NCBI GenBank assembly: GCA_028689655.1
Contig: JAQVCT010000007.1
Coordinates: 62,001 to 126,000 of the forward strand
DNA length: 64,000 nt
Source of the DNA: Lachnospiraceae bacterium
GTDB lineage: Bacteria > Bacillota > Clostridia > Lachnospirales > Lachnospiraceae
Direction: 5' to 3'
Shown here: piece after piece, positions 42,634 through 51,207 of the stretch
Numbering within the stretch: the stretch's first letter is position 1
How the letters are laid out: every line of letters starts with the position of its first letter
Made by a program: the position numbers and the translations under genes
The notes under the pieces: model-generated
What the model saw: only the letters and a program-made list of their open reading frames with translations
Database searches by the model: none
What the model was told of the DNA's origin: nothing

Positions 42634-42745
42634 AGCAGAGCCTCAAAAATCTTCGATTTTCTCGGTCGCGTTGCTCATCAAATGGTTGAATAAAAAGTCT
42701 TACATGCAAGCATGACGTCTTTCTATTCAATCACTTGACTCTGCT
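42634..42745. repeat. Multi-stem structured intergenic element
   Basis: AGCAGAG (42634) and CTCTGCT (42745) close the element. Inside are AAAATC-TTC-GATTTT (42646-42660) and a long hairpin 42684-42732, whose tip is CATGC-AA-GCATG and whose base pairs GGTTGAATA with TATTCAATC. There is no ORF. It lies between spoIIIAH and deoB. The architecture suggests a mobile or RNA-coding repeat, seen only once in this window. Confidence 0.6.
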
Positions 42746-42785
42746 TTAACACGTATATTATATCACAATATTCATAAATATCTAC

Positions 42786-43592
42786 TTAAATCGGTGTAAT
42801 GACGATATTTTCGGCTGGAATTCCTGTTTTACGTTTTACAATATCTTCGATTTGTGCCCGCTGGGCATCTGTGAGTTCTCCTGTGCTGACACATACATCG
42901 GCATATCCGTCGCTGATGCTCACCACTGCGTCGGAGAATCCCTTGGCTTCCAACAGGATTTCTGCGGACATTTCCTTTTCGGCGATGTCTGTCAGTTGAA
43001 TCATATGATCGATGGCATCCTGTTTCTGGGTGCTGTCGATATTGCTGTTATTAATCACCTCCAACAGGGTCTCTTTATTTTTCGATCGGGTCTGCTCTTT
43101 GACCAATTTGGCATTGGACAATGTACTGACATGATTGCTGGAAGTGAATACCGCTTCTCCCGGTGTCTCACTGATGGTCCCCTGATTATCTGCGGATGCG
43201 CTGGCCGTGTCCGTCAGCGCTGCATCTGCGGTCACTTCTGCATTCGCCGTATCATCTGCCATTGCCATATCCTCTGTGAGATAATCCGCGCTTTCCTGAA
43301 CGATATCTGTGTCCAGGCTCTCGATATCCGTCAATCCCACTGCACTATCCGCCGCAGCCTGTTCCATATCTTCATCTGAGATATCCATACTCAGGACATC
43401 TGCATTTGCCTGTTCTTCCTCCGACAGTCCATCTACACCAGCAATCTCTGTGGTATTCTCCACATTTGTCCCTGACACGGCAATGTCTTCCTCTCCGATT
43501 TTATTTCCTGTAAAATTTAAGTATCCAGCCACAGCTATCATAATGGCTAACGCGGTAATCATGATCTGGTTCTTTTTAAATATGTTTTTCAA
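42786..43592 (-). CDS. spoIIIAH: SpoIIIAH, forespore-mother cell channel protein
   Basis: Mother-cell protein whose outer domain binds forespore SpoIIQ. It has one membrane span (about 9-28), an acidic Ala/Asp/Thr-rich spacer (30-150) that is longer than in Bacillus, and the YscJ/FliF-like ring-building domain at 170-268 ending in KRKTGIPAENIVITPI. It is the last gene of the spoIIIA operon. Confidence 0.92.
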   Translation of the reverse strand: MKNIFKKNQIMITALAIMIAVAGYLNFTGNKIGEEDIAVSGTNVENTTEIAGVDGLSEEEQANADVLSMDISDEDMEQAAADSAVGLTDIESLDTDIVQESADYLTEDMAMADDTANAEVTADAALTDTASASADNQGTISETPGEAVFTSSNHVSTLSNAKLVKEQTRSKNKETLLEVINNSNIDSTQKQDAIDHMIQLTDIAEKEMSAEILLEAKGFSDAVVSISDGYADVCVSTGELTDAQRAQIEDIVKRKTGIPAENIVITPI

Positions 43593-43613
43593 AGTATACG
43601 CCCCTTTACGACT

Positions 43614-44339
43614 TTAAGATTTCATCTTTACTACCATAATTTTATGAGCCTCAATGCCAAATAATGCCTGAATTATATCAGTTATATTTTTATTTATCAC
43701 AGGATTGCCACCGCCCTGTGCGACTACCGTCACGCCCTCCACCACTGGTTCCAGTTCCTTCACCACATAGGGAATCTGATTTCCAGACCCATCTGTGATA
43801 TACACTGTAGTCTCCTCCCTTGTGGTATCATTCACGTTGCGATTGCTCCCAGCCCCGTCAGTCTCTGTAGTCACCGAGTGATTATTGGGCTGATCTTTCT
43901 CCACCACCTGTTCCGCAGTTGCCTGTAAGGTGATCATGACCTTTACGTTTCCTACACCCTCCATGGATGACAAGAGTTTTTCCAGACGCTGTTCCAGTGC
44001 CAGCGTATACTGTTCTGCCTTGGTCGTGTCGTAGGACACTGCTGTGCTTTCTGTATTCTGTGACGTCTCATCCCCATCACGTCCAATCCCCCCGTCTCCA
44101 TTGCTCTGATCTACCAGACTGCTCATCCCGGGACTGTCCGTGACGGATTGACTCTGTTTGCTGTTATGATTACTTGACGAAGTATCCTTTACCGGCAGGG
44201 AGATCACGAACAGAAGAATACCTGACAGGATCAATATGATACAGGTATCCTTGTTAATCTGTAGATGTTTCAGTTTTGCTAATCCCTTCAGTTCCCCGCA
44301 CTCTTTCTGTTCTTTTTCCCCATATGATGACTTATCCAG
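43614..44339 (-). CDS. spoIIIAG: SpoIIIAG, probably initiated at CTG
   Basis: Ring-forming component of the feeding-tube channel. The frame has a membrane span ILILSGILLFVISLP and a C-terminal domain (KVMITLQATAEQVVEKDQ; VVAQGGGNPVINKNITD). The TTG at 44234 lies inside the span and cannot be a sensible start. The open frame extends upstream through GLAKLKHLQINKDTC to an in-frame TGA, with no ATG, GTG or TTG before the span. CTG at 44339 has GGAGGTG seven bases upstream, overlaps spoIIIAF by 8 bases and gives 241 residues. The choice of CTG is inferred from this. Confidence 0.85.
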   Translation of the reverse strand: MDKSSYGEKEQKECGELKGLAKLKHLQINKDTCIILILSGILLFVISLPVKDTSSSNHNSKQSQSVTDSPGMSSLVDQSNGDGGIGRDGDETSQNTESTAVSYDTTKAEQYTLALEQRLEKLLSSMEGVGNVKVMITLQATAEQVVEKDQPNNHSVTTETDGAGSNRNVNDTTREETTVYITDGSGNQIPYVVKELEPVVEGVTVVAQGGGNPVINKNITDIIQALFGIEAHKIMVVKMKS

Positions 44340-44862
44340 AAATTTTCACCTCCACATACTGTTCCTCCAGCTCCAATATCCGGGCACATCGTGCCCGAAG
44401 GGACTCCATGGATATCTCACTGCCTGACTGTCTCTTTACATAGATATATACGCCATACTGCTCCGTATCCCATGTTCCATCCGTATGAATCCCTGTCACT
44501 TCCACTTTCACCACACGGCACCCATAATCTCCCAGTTCCGAATTGTTAAGTTTAGACTTTATTTCTATTGGTATCTGTGTCAGCACCTGCTCTCCCACCT
44601 GTTCCTGCAATTTTACCTCCATACTTTTCTCATTGAGATCTGTTAATTGCTTTTCATACATATCAGTCAATTCTGTCATGGTATCCATGATATCCCCACG
44701 AAAAAGTTCCATAAAGGGAATGACCACCAGGGACAGCACCATGATATTGCATAAGATACGAATATATTTATCATATGCCTTATGTTCTGTAAAATGTAAC
44801 AGGGTCTGTGCCAATACGGTGAAACTCCCCAGTCGAAACAGATATTCCATCAAATAATTCAT
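44332..44862 (-). CDS. spoIIIAF: SpoIIIAF
   Basis: Membrane protein of the spoIIIA channel with two N-terminal spans (FTVLAQTLLHF region; NIMVLSLVVIPFMEL) and an outer domain ending LEEQYVEVKISG. The 176-residue length and position between AE and AG identify it. Confidence 0.9.
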   Translation of the reverse strand: MNYLMEYLFRLGSFTVLAQTLLHFTEHKAYDKYIRILCNIMVLSLVVIPFMELFRGDIMDTMTELTDMYEKQLTDLNEKSMEVKLQEQVGEQVLTQIPIEIKSKLNNSELGDYGCRVVKVEVTGIHTDGTWDTEQYGVYIYVKRQSGSEISMESLRARCARILELEEQYVEVKISG

Positions 44863-44876
44863 ACTTTACCATCCAT

Positions 44877-46334
44877 CTATATGCTATGATTCGTCGCAGA
44901 TATGATAATAGCAATGGTTATAATGATCATCGCCACCGCCGTTGCCACGATTCGCAGAATCAGGAACGTACCATTTCCCACTTGATTGGCACAGTTCGTC
45001 ATCCGTCTGTCGGTTATAATTCCCATGAATGCCGCACTGATCTTTATCACAGCCCCCAGGAGCAGGATGCGGATCAGCGGAACTGCACACAGACCGAGCA
45101 GCAATATTACAAAGGCAATTCCCACACTGTTCTTTATCAGGATCGTGGAACCCAGCACCACCTCCGATAAGGAATCCGCGATTCTTCCGATTCCCGGTAT
45201 GGCTGCTATGGTCTTCTGCACCGTCATGGTTCTTACATTATCAATAACAGGTGTTATCATCGATTGAAAGAAACCAATTCCACTGACTCCCGCAATGGTC
45301 ACTTTCAGGCTTCCCTCAATGCCTCTGTGCAGTAGATCGATCAGGGCTGAAAAGCGGTCTTCATCCCCCAGTCCATTGATGAGCGACAGGAAGATGTAAA
45401 CAGAAGTCATGGGCAACAACACTGCGGATAAAAGTAACTCTACCAGGAGAATGATCAGCAGCATGAACTGATTGAACACCACCGCTGTCATCATGGCGGA
45501 GGTGGCTCCTATTGCGGCAAAAAAGGTGGGGATCAGCAGTTTGAGGAACAGGATCATATTCTCCAGCAACGACTTGGCAATGTCCATGGCACTCTTAAAG
45601 GTCACCAGCAGCAGAAGCATGAACAGCATGTAGATAAAATAAAAACTGATATCCAGTATTTGATGATTTTTGAACAGATGACCGAATCCTGAAAATAGAG
45701 ATGCCATAACTCCCAGGGAAATGAGACTCACTCCTATTTTCTTTACGTCGTCCACATTTCCCAATGTTGCATTTTTCAGAATCTTTTTTATTAATTCTGC
45801 ATTTAATTTTGTTTCTCCATGCATGATCTTCATCACCAGGGAGGAAAAGCTTTCCTTCTGTCCAGGCATTAATTCCTTGATCTGCTGATTCATCAAGTCA
45901 AAATCCATGTTTTCCAGGAGCTGGTTCTGGGTAGACTCCAAAGTCTCTGATTCACTCTTCCCCTTTCCTTCTACTTCTTGTTTACTTTCATTCTTATCTA
46001 TCTCTACACGCCCATTCTCTCCTCCACTGCTATATTCTCCTGCCTTTTCATATTCACCTGCCTCCTCATACTCTCCTGTCTTCTCATATTCTCCTGCCTC
46101 CTCATACTCTCCTATCTCCTCATATTCTCCTGCCTCCTCATACTCTCCTGTCTTCTCATATTCTCCTTCGTCTTCATCTTCCTTTCTATTCTCATCCTCG
46201 TGTCCCCTCTCTATGGTTACCGGCTCCACGTGAATCTTGTCAGCACCTTCCCCATATGCATACAATGGCAGCAACAGAGAAAGTAAAAATATGATGATTG
46301 GAGAAAGTCTCATCCCCCATTTTCTCACGCTCAT
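44877..46334 (-). CDS. spoIIIAE: SpoIIIAE with a repetitive acidic insertion
   Basis: Large membrane component of the spoIIIA channel with a signal peptide (1-27) and about six to eight spans from residue ~190, including LISLGVMASLFSGFGHLF and GVSGIGFFQSMITPVID. The usual luminal segment (LMNQQIKELMPGQKESFSSL) is preceded by an unusual acidic region. Residues 57-101 are seven six-residue repeats of the type EYE(E/K)xG. The protein is 485 residues against about 400 in Bacillus, and the insertion accounts for the difference. Confidence 0.93.
   Translation of the reverse strand: MSVRKWGMRLSPIIIFLLSLLLPLYAYGEGADKIHVEPVTIERGHEDENRKEDEDEGEYEKTGEYEEAGEYEEIGEYEEAGEYEKTGEYEEAGEYEKAGEYSSGGENGRVEIDKNESKQEVEGKGKSESETLESTQNQLLENMDFDLMNQQIKELMPGQKESFSSLVMKIMHGETKLNAELIKKILKNATLGNVDDVKKIGVSLISLGVMASLFSGFGHLFKNHQILDISFYFIYMLFMLLLLVTFKSAMDIAKSLLENMILFLKLLIPTFFAAIGATSAMMTAVVFNQFMLLIILLVELLLSAVLLPMTSVYIFLSLINGLGDEDRFSALIDLLHRGIEGSLKVTIAGVSGIGFFQSMITPVIDNVRTMTVQKTIAAIPGIGRIADSLSEVVLGSTILIKNSVGIAFVILLLGLCAVPLIRILLLGAVIKISAAFMGIITDRRMTNCANQVGNGTFLILRIVATAVAMIIITIAIIISATNHSI
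46032..46166. repeat. 18-base tandem repeat inside spoIIIAE
   Basis: About seven units encode EYEKTG, EYEEAG, EYEEIG, EYEEAG, EYEKTG, EYEEAG and EYEKAG. The alternation suggests duplication of a two-unit block. Repeat number may vary between strains. Confidence 0.9.
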
Positions 46335-46720
46335 CCTCCTATAAATCCATGCATGGTCTCCAACAATGCCAGCAAAATGGGCATCCCTGACAACAGAATC
46401 GTTATCTTGCCAAACACTTCTATCTGTCCGGCAATGGCTTTATATCCTGCGTCACTGCATATCTCCGCACAGAATTCACAGATATAGGTAATTCCAATGA
46501 CTTTTAATAAAGTTTTATAATAACTGCCGTTATCTTTTACCAGATACCTGATGCTGCCGATCTGCAGCAGAAGATTCTCCACATATCGCAGGGATACCAG
46601 AAAGATTGCAATACAGATTCCGAACGTAATGAGATAGCTGTATTCCGGTTTGCTCTGTCTCAAATGTGTGGCAAAGAGGACACCGATCAATCCCAGAACT
46701 CCCACGCGCACAATTTCCAT
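46331..46720 (-). CDS. spoIIIAD: SpoIIIAD
   Basis: A 129-residue membrane protein of the channel with GLIGVLFATHLRQSKPEYSY and four hydrophobic segments. It is related to AC. It overlaps the start of spoIIIAE by 4 bases. Confidence 0.92.
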   Translation of the reverse strand: MEIVRVGVLGLIGVLFATHLRQSKPEYSYLITFGICIAIFLVSLRYVENLLLQIGSIRYLVKDNGSYYKTLLKVIGITYICEFCAEICSDAGYKAIAGQIEVFGKITILLSGMPILLALLETMHGFIGG

Positions 46721-46738
46721 TTATGTACTCACATCCTT

Positions 46739-46936
46739 TTATAATTCAAACAGTTTTCGAATCGTTTGGAACAACTCATATATGGAAGGAACGATCCACG
46801 TCAGCACCAGTATCAATCCCGCCAGGCTTACCAAAAACTCCTGTTCCTCTCTGCCACTGTGTTTTAACACCTGTCCTAAGATCGTGACCAGGATTCCAAC
46901 TGCTGCTATTTTAAAGATAAGATTAACTTCCATCAT
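46739..46936 (-). CDS. spoIIIAC: SpoIIIAC
   Basis: A 65-residue membrane protein with two spans (IFKIAAVGILVTILGQVLK; FLVSLAGLILVLTWIVPSIY). The size and place after AB are diagnostic. Confidence 0.92.
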   Translation of the reverse strand: MMEVNLIFKIAAVGILVTILGQVLKHSGREEQEFLVSLAGLILVLTWIVPSIYELFQTIRKLFEL

Positions 46937-46963
46937 TCACCCCCTGTATCTCGAACCACTTTC

Positions 46964-47491
46964 TCATAAAAATAAAATACCCAATAGTAATCCTCCCATA
47001 ATACCCATAGAAAAATAGATTCTGGTTTTATTTTCCTGATTTTCTCTCTGTTGCTGTAGACTTTTCTGTATTTTATCAATATGCTGATCCAGCTTTTTTA
47101 CCTGCATTTCCGAATCCGCATAACCGATGGGATCCATGATCTGCATGAGAACAGTGCGCACTTCCGGCGGGATCACAATTTTCTTTCCAGACTTTCTAAT
47201 TTCCTCTCTCCACAGATGGGATATATTCTCCCCTTTTCTACAAAGGATCTGGTGATAGAACTCCTTTAACAGGCTTCCATAAGGCTCCATTGACCGCAGA
47301 CTCAACTCTCTGCACACTTCCGGCAGTGGAATCCTGCTATATTGGATCTCCTGGCGAAATTCTATAAGTATTTGCAGGATTTGTTCTGTCTGCATCACCT
47401 TTTTCCCATAGGAATCAATACAGCTATACCCCACCCCTGTAGACCCCAGAAGCACACATAGAAATGCCAGTACACGAATTATTGCTTCCAT
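46964..47491 (-). CDS. spoIIIAB: SpoIIIAB
   Basis: A 175-residue protein with membrane spans at both ends and a helical middle resembling type II secretion protein F (LRSMEPYGSLLKEFYHQI). It overlaps spoIIIAA by 13 bases. Confidence 0.92.
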   Translation of the reverse strand: MEAIIRVLAFLCVLLGSTGVGYSCIDSYGKKVMQTEQILQILIEFRQEIQYSRIPLPEVCRELSLRSMEPYGSLLKEFYHQILCRKGENISHLWREEIRKSGKKIVIPPEVRTVLMQIMDPIGYADSEMQVKKLDQHIDKIQKSLQQQRENQENKTRIYFSMGIMGGLLLGILFL

Positions 47492-48438
47492 AGGACGGTT
47501 CCCTTTTCATCATAGATTCCTTCTACTTTTCCTACCTGATCTTTGCTCTCCAACACGATGAATCTCTTGAATAATGCCTCCTGGAAAATCCCATGAAACC
47601 ATTCTTTGTGCTGTACCTCTTTAAGACTGGCACCATGGGCTGTCACCAGCAGATGAGCACCACACCGCAGTACCTCTTTCAACGCCTGCATGTCCTCCTT
47701 GCTTCCAATCTCATCCACTGCTACCACATAGGGACTCATAGCGCGGATCAGCATCATCATTCCATGAATCTTGGGACATGCATCCAGGATATCCGTTCTC
47801 ATACCAATATGATTCTGAGGAATGCCCATATAAGAGCCCCCGATCTCTGACCGTTCGTCCACCACTCCCACGGTTCTGCCTCTGTCAAAGGGATTTCCAT
47901 CGGATATCTGTCTCACCAGATCCCTAAGAAGCGTCGTCTTGCCACATCCCGGACTGGATATGATCATGGTACTGCACAATGTTCCATCCTGATAGAGAAT
48001 CGGTAAGACTTCATCGGCAGCACCCATGATCTCATGGGCGATCCTGATATTCATACTGGAAATATATTTCATATTCTTAATCTCTCCATCCAGTGATACG
48101 ATCTGACCGGACACGCCGATACGATGTCCACCCTGTATGGTAAAATACCCCTGCTTGATCTCAGATTCATAGGCATATAATGAATATTGACAGAGATAAT
48201 TGATCATACTCTTCATATCCTCTATTTTCATAATATAGGAATTATGGTTTTGTCGGGAAAGCTCTCCCTCTTTCCCGACAAAATATTCCTGATTTTCCAT
48301 TCGTAATAGCAGGGGTTGATTGACTCGTAGTCTGATTTCCTGAAGCCTTCCTCTGTTTTTATCCATTTCCTTACACAGATATCGCATGTAGTCCGGGAAA
48401 AGCTCTTTGATTCTATAGGATTTCTGCATTCCGTCCAT
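47479..48438 (-). CDS. spoIIIAA: SpoIIIAA channel ATPase
   Basis: Motor-like ATPase of the spoIIIA complex, related to secretion ATPases. Walker A is SSPGCGKTTLLRDLVRQISD, Walker B VVAVDEIGSKED, with VVDERSEIGG between. It is the first gene of the operon, under sigma-E in Bacillus. Upstream on the minus strand, ACATAT and CATGACAC about 14 bases apart may be a sigma-E promoter, though this is weak. The ATG has no strong ribosome-binding site other than GGGGGAAAC. Confidence 0.94.
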   Translation of the reverse strand: MDGMQKSYRIKELFPDYMRYLCKEMDKNRGRLQEIRLRVNQPLLLRMENQEYFVGKEGELSRQNHNSYIMKIEDMKSMINYLCQYSLYAYESEIKQGYFTIQGGHRIGVSGQIVSLDGEIKNMKYISSMNIRIAHEIMGAADEVLPILYQDGTLCSTMIISSPGCGKTTLLRDLVRQISDGNPFDRGRTVGVVDERSEIGGSYMGIPQNHIGMRTDILDACPKIHGMMMLIRAMSPYVVAVDEIGSKEDMQALKEVLRCGAHLLVTAHGASLKEVQHKEWFHGIFQEALFKRFIVLESKDQVGKVEGIYDEKGTVLWKQ

Positions 48439-48576
48439 ATTGTTTCCCCCATATATAATGTGTCATGCCTCCTCAAATCAATATATGTAATCCTGTCCAA
48501 GTTATTCCATTTTCACTTTATTTTCCCGGTATATGGATTGTATTTTTTCGAGAGCATCAGAAAATCTATAGACATT

Positions 48577-48604
48577 TTGAGAAAAATGTGTTATCTTTTA
48601 TGTA
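48577..48604 (+). promoter_or_regulatory. grcA: Candidate promoter of grcA
   Basis: TTGAGA (48577-48582) and TATGTA (48599-48604) are 16 bases apart. A palindrome follows four bases later, the same geometry as in the hrb promoter. Confidence 0.5.
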
Positions 48605-48607
48605 CAG

Positions 48608-48628
48608 TAATAGTAATTATTACTGTTA
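48608..48628. promoter_or_regulatory. PerR/Fur-type palindrome in the grcA promoter
   Basis: Reads TAATAGTAAT-T-ATTACTGTTA, with one mismatch between the arms. The core TAGTAAT-N-ATTACT is shared with the hrb site at 7971-7993. A larger inverted pair ACAGTAAT/ATTACTGT also spans 48604-48626. Confidence 0.65.
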
Positions 48629-48731
48629 TTGAAAATAAAGCAACATCCCGTAGATGTCTTGCAATTCAAGTAAAGGTAACAACTCACCATATGTCACCAG
48701 GACATATCAGGATAAGGAAGGAGGCATTCAT

Positions 48732-48977
48732 ATGTCAGCAGTAAACAGTGAACAAGTTAGGAATCTAGTATCCTTATTAGACGGTTATTCCACAAAGGGT
48801 GGTCATCACCTGAATGTAAATGTATTGAATCGTGATACCTTAAAGGATGCACAGGCACACCCCGAGAATTACCCACAGTTAACCATTCGTGTATCAGGAT
48901 ATGCCGTAAACTTTATCAAATTAACACCAGAGCAGCAGAATGACGTTATATCCAGAACGTTCCATGATGCAGTATAA
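48732..48977 (+). CDS. grcA: Autonomous glycyl radical cofactor GrcA (YfiD-like)
   Basis: GrcA replaces the oxygen-cleaved C-terminus of pyruvate formate-lyase and restores its activity. The 81-residue protein equals the PFL tail: [36 protein letters not shown] with radical Gly56 in RVSGYA, and [18 protein letters not shown]. The YfiD N-terminal half is missing, so this is the minimal form. AAGGAAGGAGG precedes the ATG at 48732. It stands alone on the plus strand with a strong terminator and a redox-type operator. Confidence 0.93.
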   Translation: MSAVNSEQVRNLVSLLDGYSTKGGHHLNVNVLNRDTLKDAQAHPENYPQLTIRVSGYAVNFIKLTPEQQNDVISRTFHDAV

Positions 48978-49026
48978 CTACCAATAGCACTCCAATCGAA
49001 TTCATTGGAACAATATTCTTAGATAG

Positions 49027-49062
49027 TAAAAAAGGATTGAGCAATTTGCTCAATCCTTTTTA
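49027..49062. terminator. Bidirectional terminator between grcA and pnp
   Basis: GGATTGAGCAA and TTGCTCAATCC pair over a tiny loop with A6 before and T5 after, serving both converging genes. Confidence 0.9.
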
Positions 49063-49094
49063 CCATCTAAGAAGTATCTCTCTGCTCTATTCTA

Positions 49095-51182
49095 TTATGC
49101 CTGTGCTACGTCTTTCATGGAGAAGCTGATTCTGCCCATCTTATCTTTTCCAAGGCAAACTACGGTCACTTCCTGGCCAAGTGTCAATACATCTTCTACG
49201 TGGTTGATCCTATCCTTGGAAATCTTGGAAATATGAACCATTCCTTCTTTTCCAGGAGCAAATTCGATGAATGCACCGAAATCTTTCATACTGATTACTT
49301 TGCCTTTGAAGATCTGACCTTCCTGGAAGTCCGTCGTGATGATCTTCACTATCTCGATTGCTTTATCCATCATGGCTTTATCTGTTCCACAGATAGATAC
49401 TGCTCCATCATCTGTGATATCCATCTTGATGCCGGTCTGCTCGATAATGGCATTGATCGTCTTACCACGCTGTCCTACTACATCACCGATCTTCTCTGGG
49501 TTGATCTTGATCTGTACGATCTTAGGTGCATATTTTCCAACTTCTGTTCTTGGTTTGTCAATTGCGGATGCCATAACACCAAAGATTGTCTCTCTTGCCT
49601 GACGTGTCTTAGTGATTGCTTCCTCCACGATAGGTCTTGTAAGACCATGGATCTTGATATCCATCTGGATCGCTGTGATACCATCTTTTGTACCGGCTAC
49701 CTTGAAATCCATATCTCCGAAGAAATCTTCCAGACCCTGAATATCTGTTAATACGATGTAATCATCATCTGTGTCCCCTGTTACAAGTCCACAGGAGATA
49801 CCGGATACCGGTTTTTTAATAGGAACACCTGCAGCCATCAGTGACATGGAAGATGCACAGATAGAAGCCTGTGATGTTGATCCGTTTGATTCAAATGTCT
49901 CAGATACCGTACGAATTGCATATGGGAATTCTTCCTCTGTAGGAAGAACTGGTATCAATGCTTTTTCTGCCAAAGCACCATGTCCGATTTCACGACGTCC
50001 CGGTCCACGGCTGGGTTTTGTCTCACCAACGGAATAAGATGGGAAATTGTAATGATGCATATATCTCTTTGTGGTCTCATTTGCATCAAGTCCATCCACT
50101 CTCTGTGACTCTGAAAGAGGAGCCAGTGTGGTGATGGTGCATATCTGTGTTTGTCCACGTGTGAACATAGCAGAACCATGTACACGAGGTACGATATCTA
50201 CTTCTGCTGCAAGAGGTCTGACCTGTGCGATCTCACGACCATCTGGACGTTTGTGATCTTTCAGGATCATCTTACGTACAGTCTTTTTCTGATATTGATA
50301 TAAAGCTTCTCCCAGAACAGCTAACCACTCTTCTTTGTCTGCAAAAGCTTCCTCTAATTTTGCTCTGATAACTCTGATATTTTCTTCACGAACCTGCTTC
50401 TCGTCTGTGAATACCGCTACTTCCATCTCTGATGGAGGTACGATCTCTTTCATCGCTGCAAATAATTCTTCTGGAACTGCACAGCTTGTATATTCATGCT
50501 TTTCTTTGCCAACTTCGTCCACGATCTTCTTCATGAATTCGATGATAGTCTGGTTGATCTCATGAGCTTTGTAGATTGCTTCAATCATTTTATCATCTGA
50601 AATCTCATTTGCTCCAGCCTCGATCATGATAACTTTCTCACTGGTAGAAGCAACTGTCAGATTCAAATCACCATTTTTCCACTGCTCCTGATTGGGGTTG
50701 ATGATAAGTTCTCCATTCTCCATACCGATCTGTGTGGTGGCACATGGACCATCAAATGGGATATCTGAGATGCTGGTAGCCAGTGCTGATCCAAGCATAG
50801 CTGTAAGCTCCGGTCTACATTCCGGATCCACTGACATTACCATATTATTTAATGTGACATCATTTCTGTAATCTTTGGGGAAAAGAGGACGCATAGGTCT
50901 GTCGATAACACGTGATGTTAATACAGAGTTCTCTGATGCTTTTCCTTCTCTTTTGTTAAATCCACCTGGGATCTTACCTACGGAATATAATTTTTCTTCA
51001 TATTCTACGCTCAGTGGGAAGAAATCGATTCCGTCTCTTGGTTTGTCTGATGCAGTGGCAGTTGATAAAACTGTTGTCTCACCATAGTGCATAAAGCAGC
51101 ATCCGTTTGCCTGTTTGCCCACTCTTCCGATATCAACGGAAAGTGTACGTCCAGCAAGGTCCATTGTAAAAGTTTTGTACAT
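49095..51182 (-). CDS. pnp: Polynucleotide phosphorylase
   Basis: Phosphorolytic 3'-5' exoribonuclease of mRNA decay. It has two RNase PH domains (about 1-220 and 320-545, including FTRGQTQICTITTLA and GLVTGDTDDDYIVLTDIQGLEDFFGDMDFKVAGT in pieces), a KH domain (PEKIGDVVGQRGKTINAIIE) and an S1 domain (GKVISMKDFGAFIEF). Length 695 is standard. It follows rpsO with a structured 265-base spacer, as in many bacteria. Confidence 0.97.
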   Translation of the reverse strand: MYKTFTMDLAGRTLSVDIGRVGKQANGCCFMHYGETTVLSTATASDKPRDGIDFFPLSVEYEEKLYSVGKIPGGFNKREGKASENSVLTSRVIDRPMRPLFPKDYRNDVTLNNMVMSVDPECRPELTAMLGSALATSISDIPFDGPCATTQIGMENGELIINPNQEQWKNGDLNLTVASTSEKVIMIEAGANEISDDKMIEAIYKAHEINQTIIEFMKKIVDEVGKEKHEYTSCAVPEELFAAMKEIVPPSEMEVAVFTDEKQVREENIRVIRAKLEEAFADKEEWLAVLGEALYQYQKKTVRKMILKDHKRPDGREIAQVRPLAAEVDIVPRVHGSAMFTRGQTQICTITTLAPLSESQRVDGLDANETTKRYMHHYNFPSYSVGETKPSRGPGRREIGHGALAEKALIPVLPTEEEFPYAIRTVSETFESNGSTSQASICASSMSLMAAGVPIKKPVSGISCGLVTGDTDDDYIVLTDIQGLEDFFGDMDFKVAGTKDGITAIQMDIKIHGLTRPIVEEAITKTRQARETIFGVMASAIDKPRTEVGKYAPKIVQIKINPEKIGDVVGQRGKTINAIIEQTGIKMDITDDGAVSICGTDKAMMDKAIEIVKIITTDFQEGQIFKGKVISMKDFGAFIEFAPGKEGMVHISKISKDRINHVEDVLTLGQEVTVVCLGKDKMGRISFSMKDVAQA

Positions 51183-51207
51183 ATTCTTTCTCCTTCTAAT
51201 TCCTGTG

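Noticed and set aside
45907-46286. Plus-strand ORFs with Ser/Tyr/Pro repeats opposite spoIIIAE
   Set aside because: They are the antisense reading of the EYExxG repeat in spoIIIAE; no ribosome-binding site and no independent support.
48460-48744. 94-residue plus-strand ORF upstream of grcA
   Set aside because: It overlaps the promoter and operator of grcA, has no family likeness and a poor start; the true gene begins at 48732.
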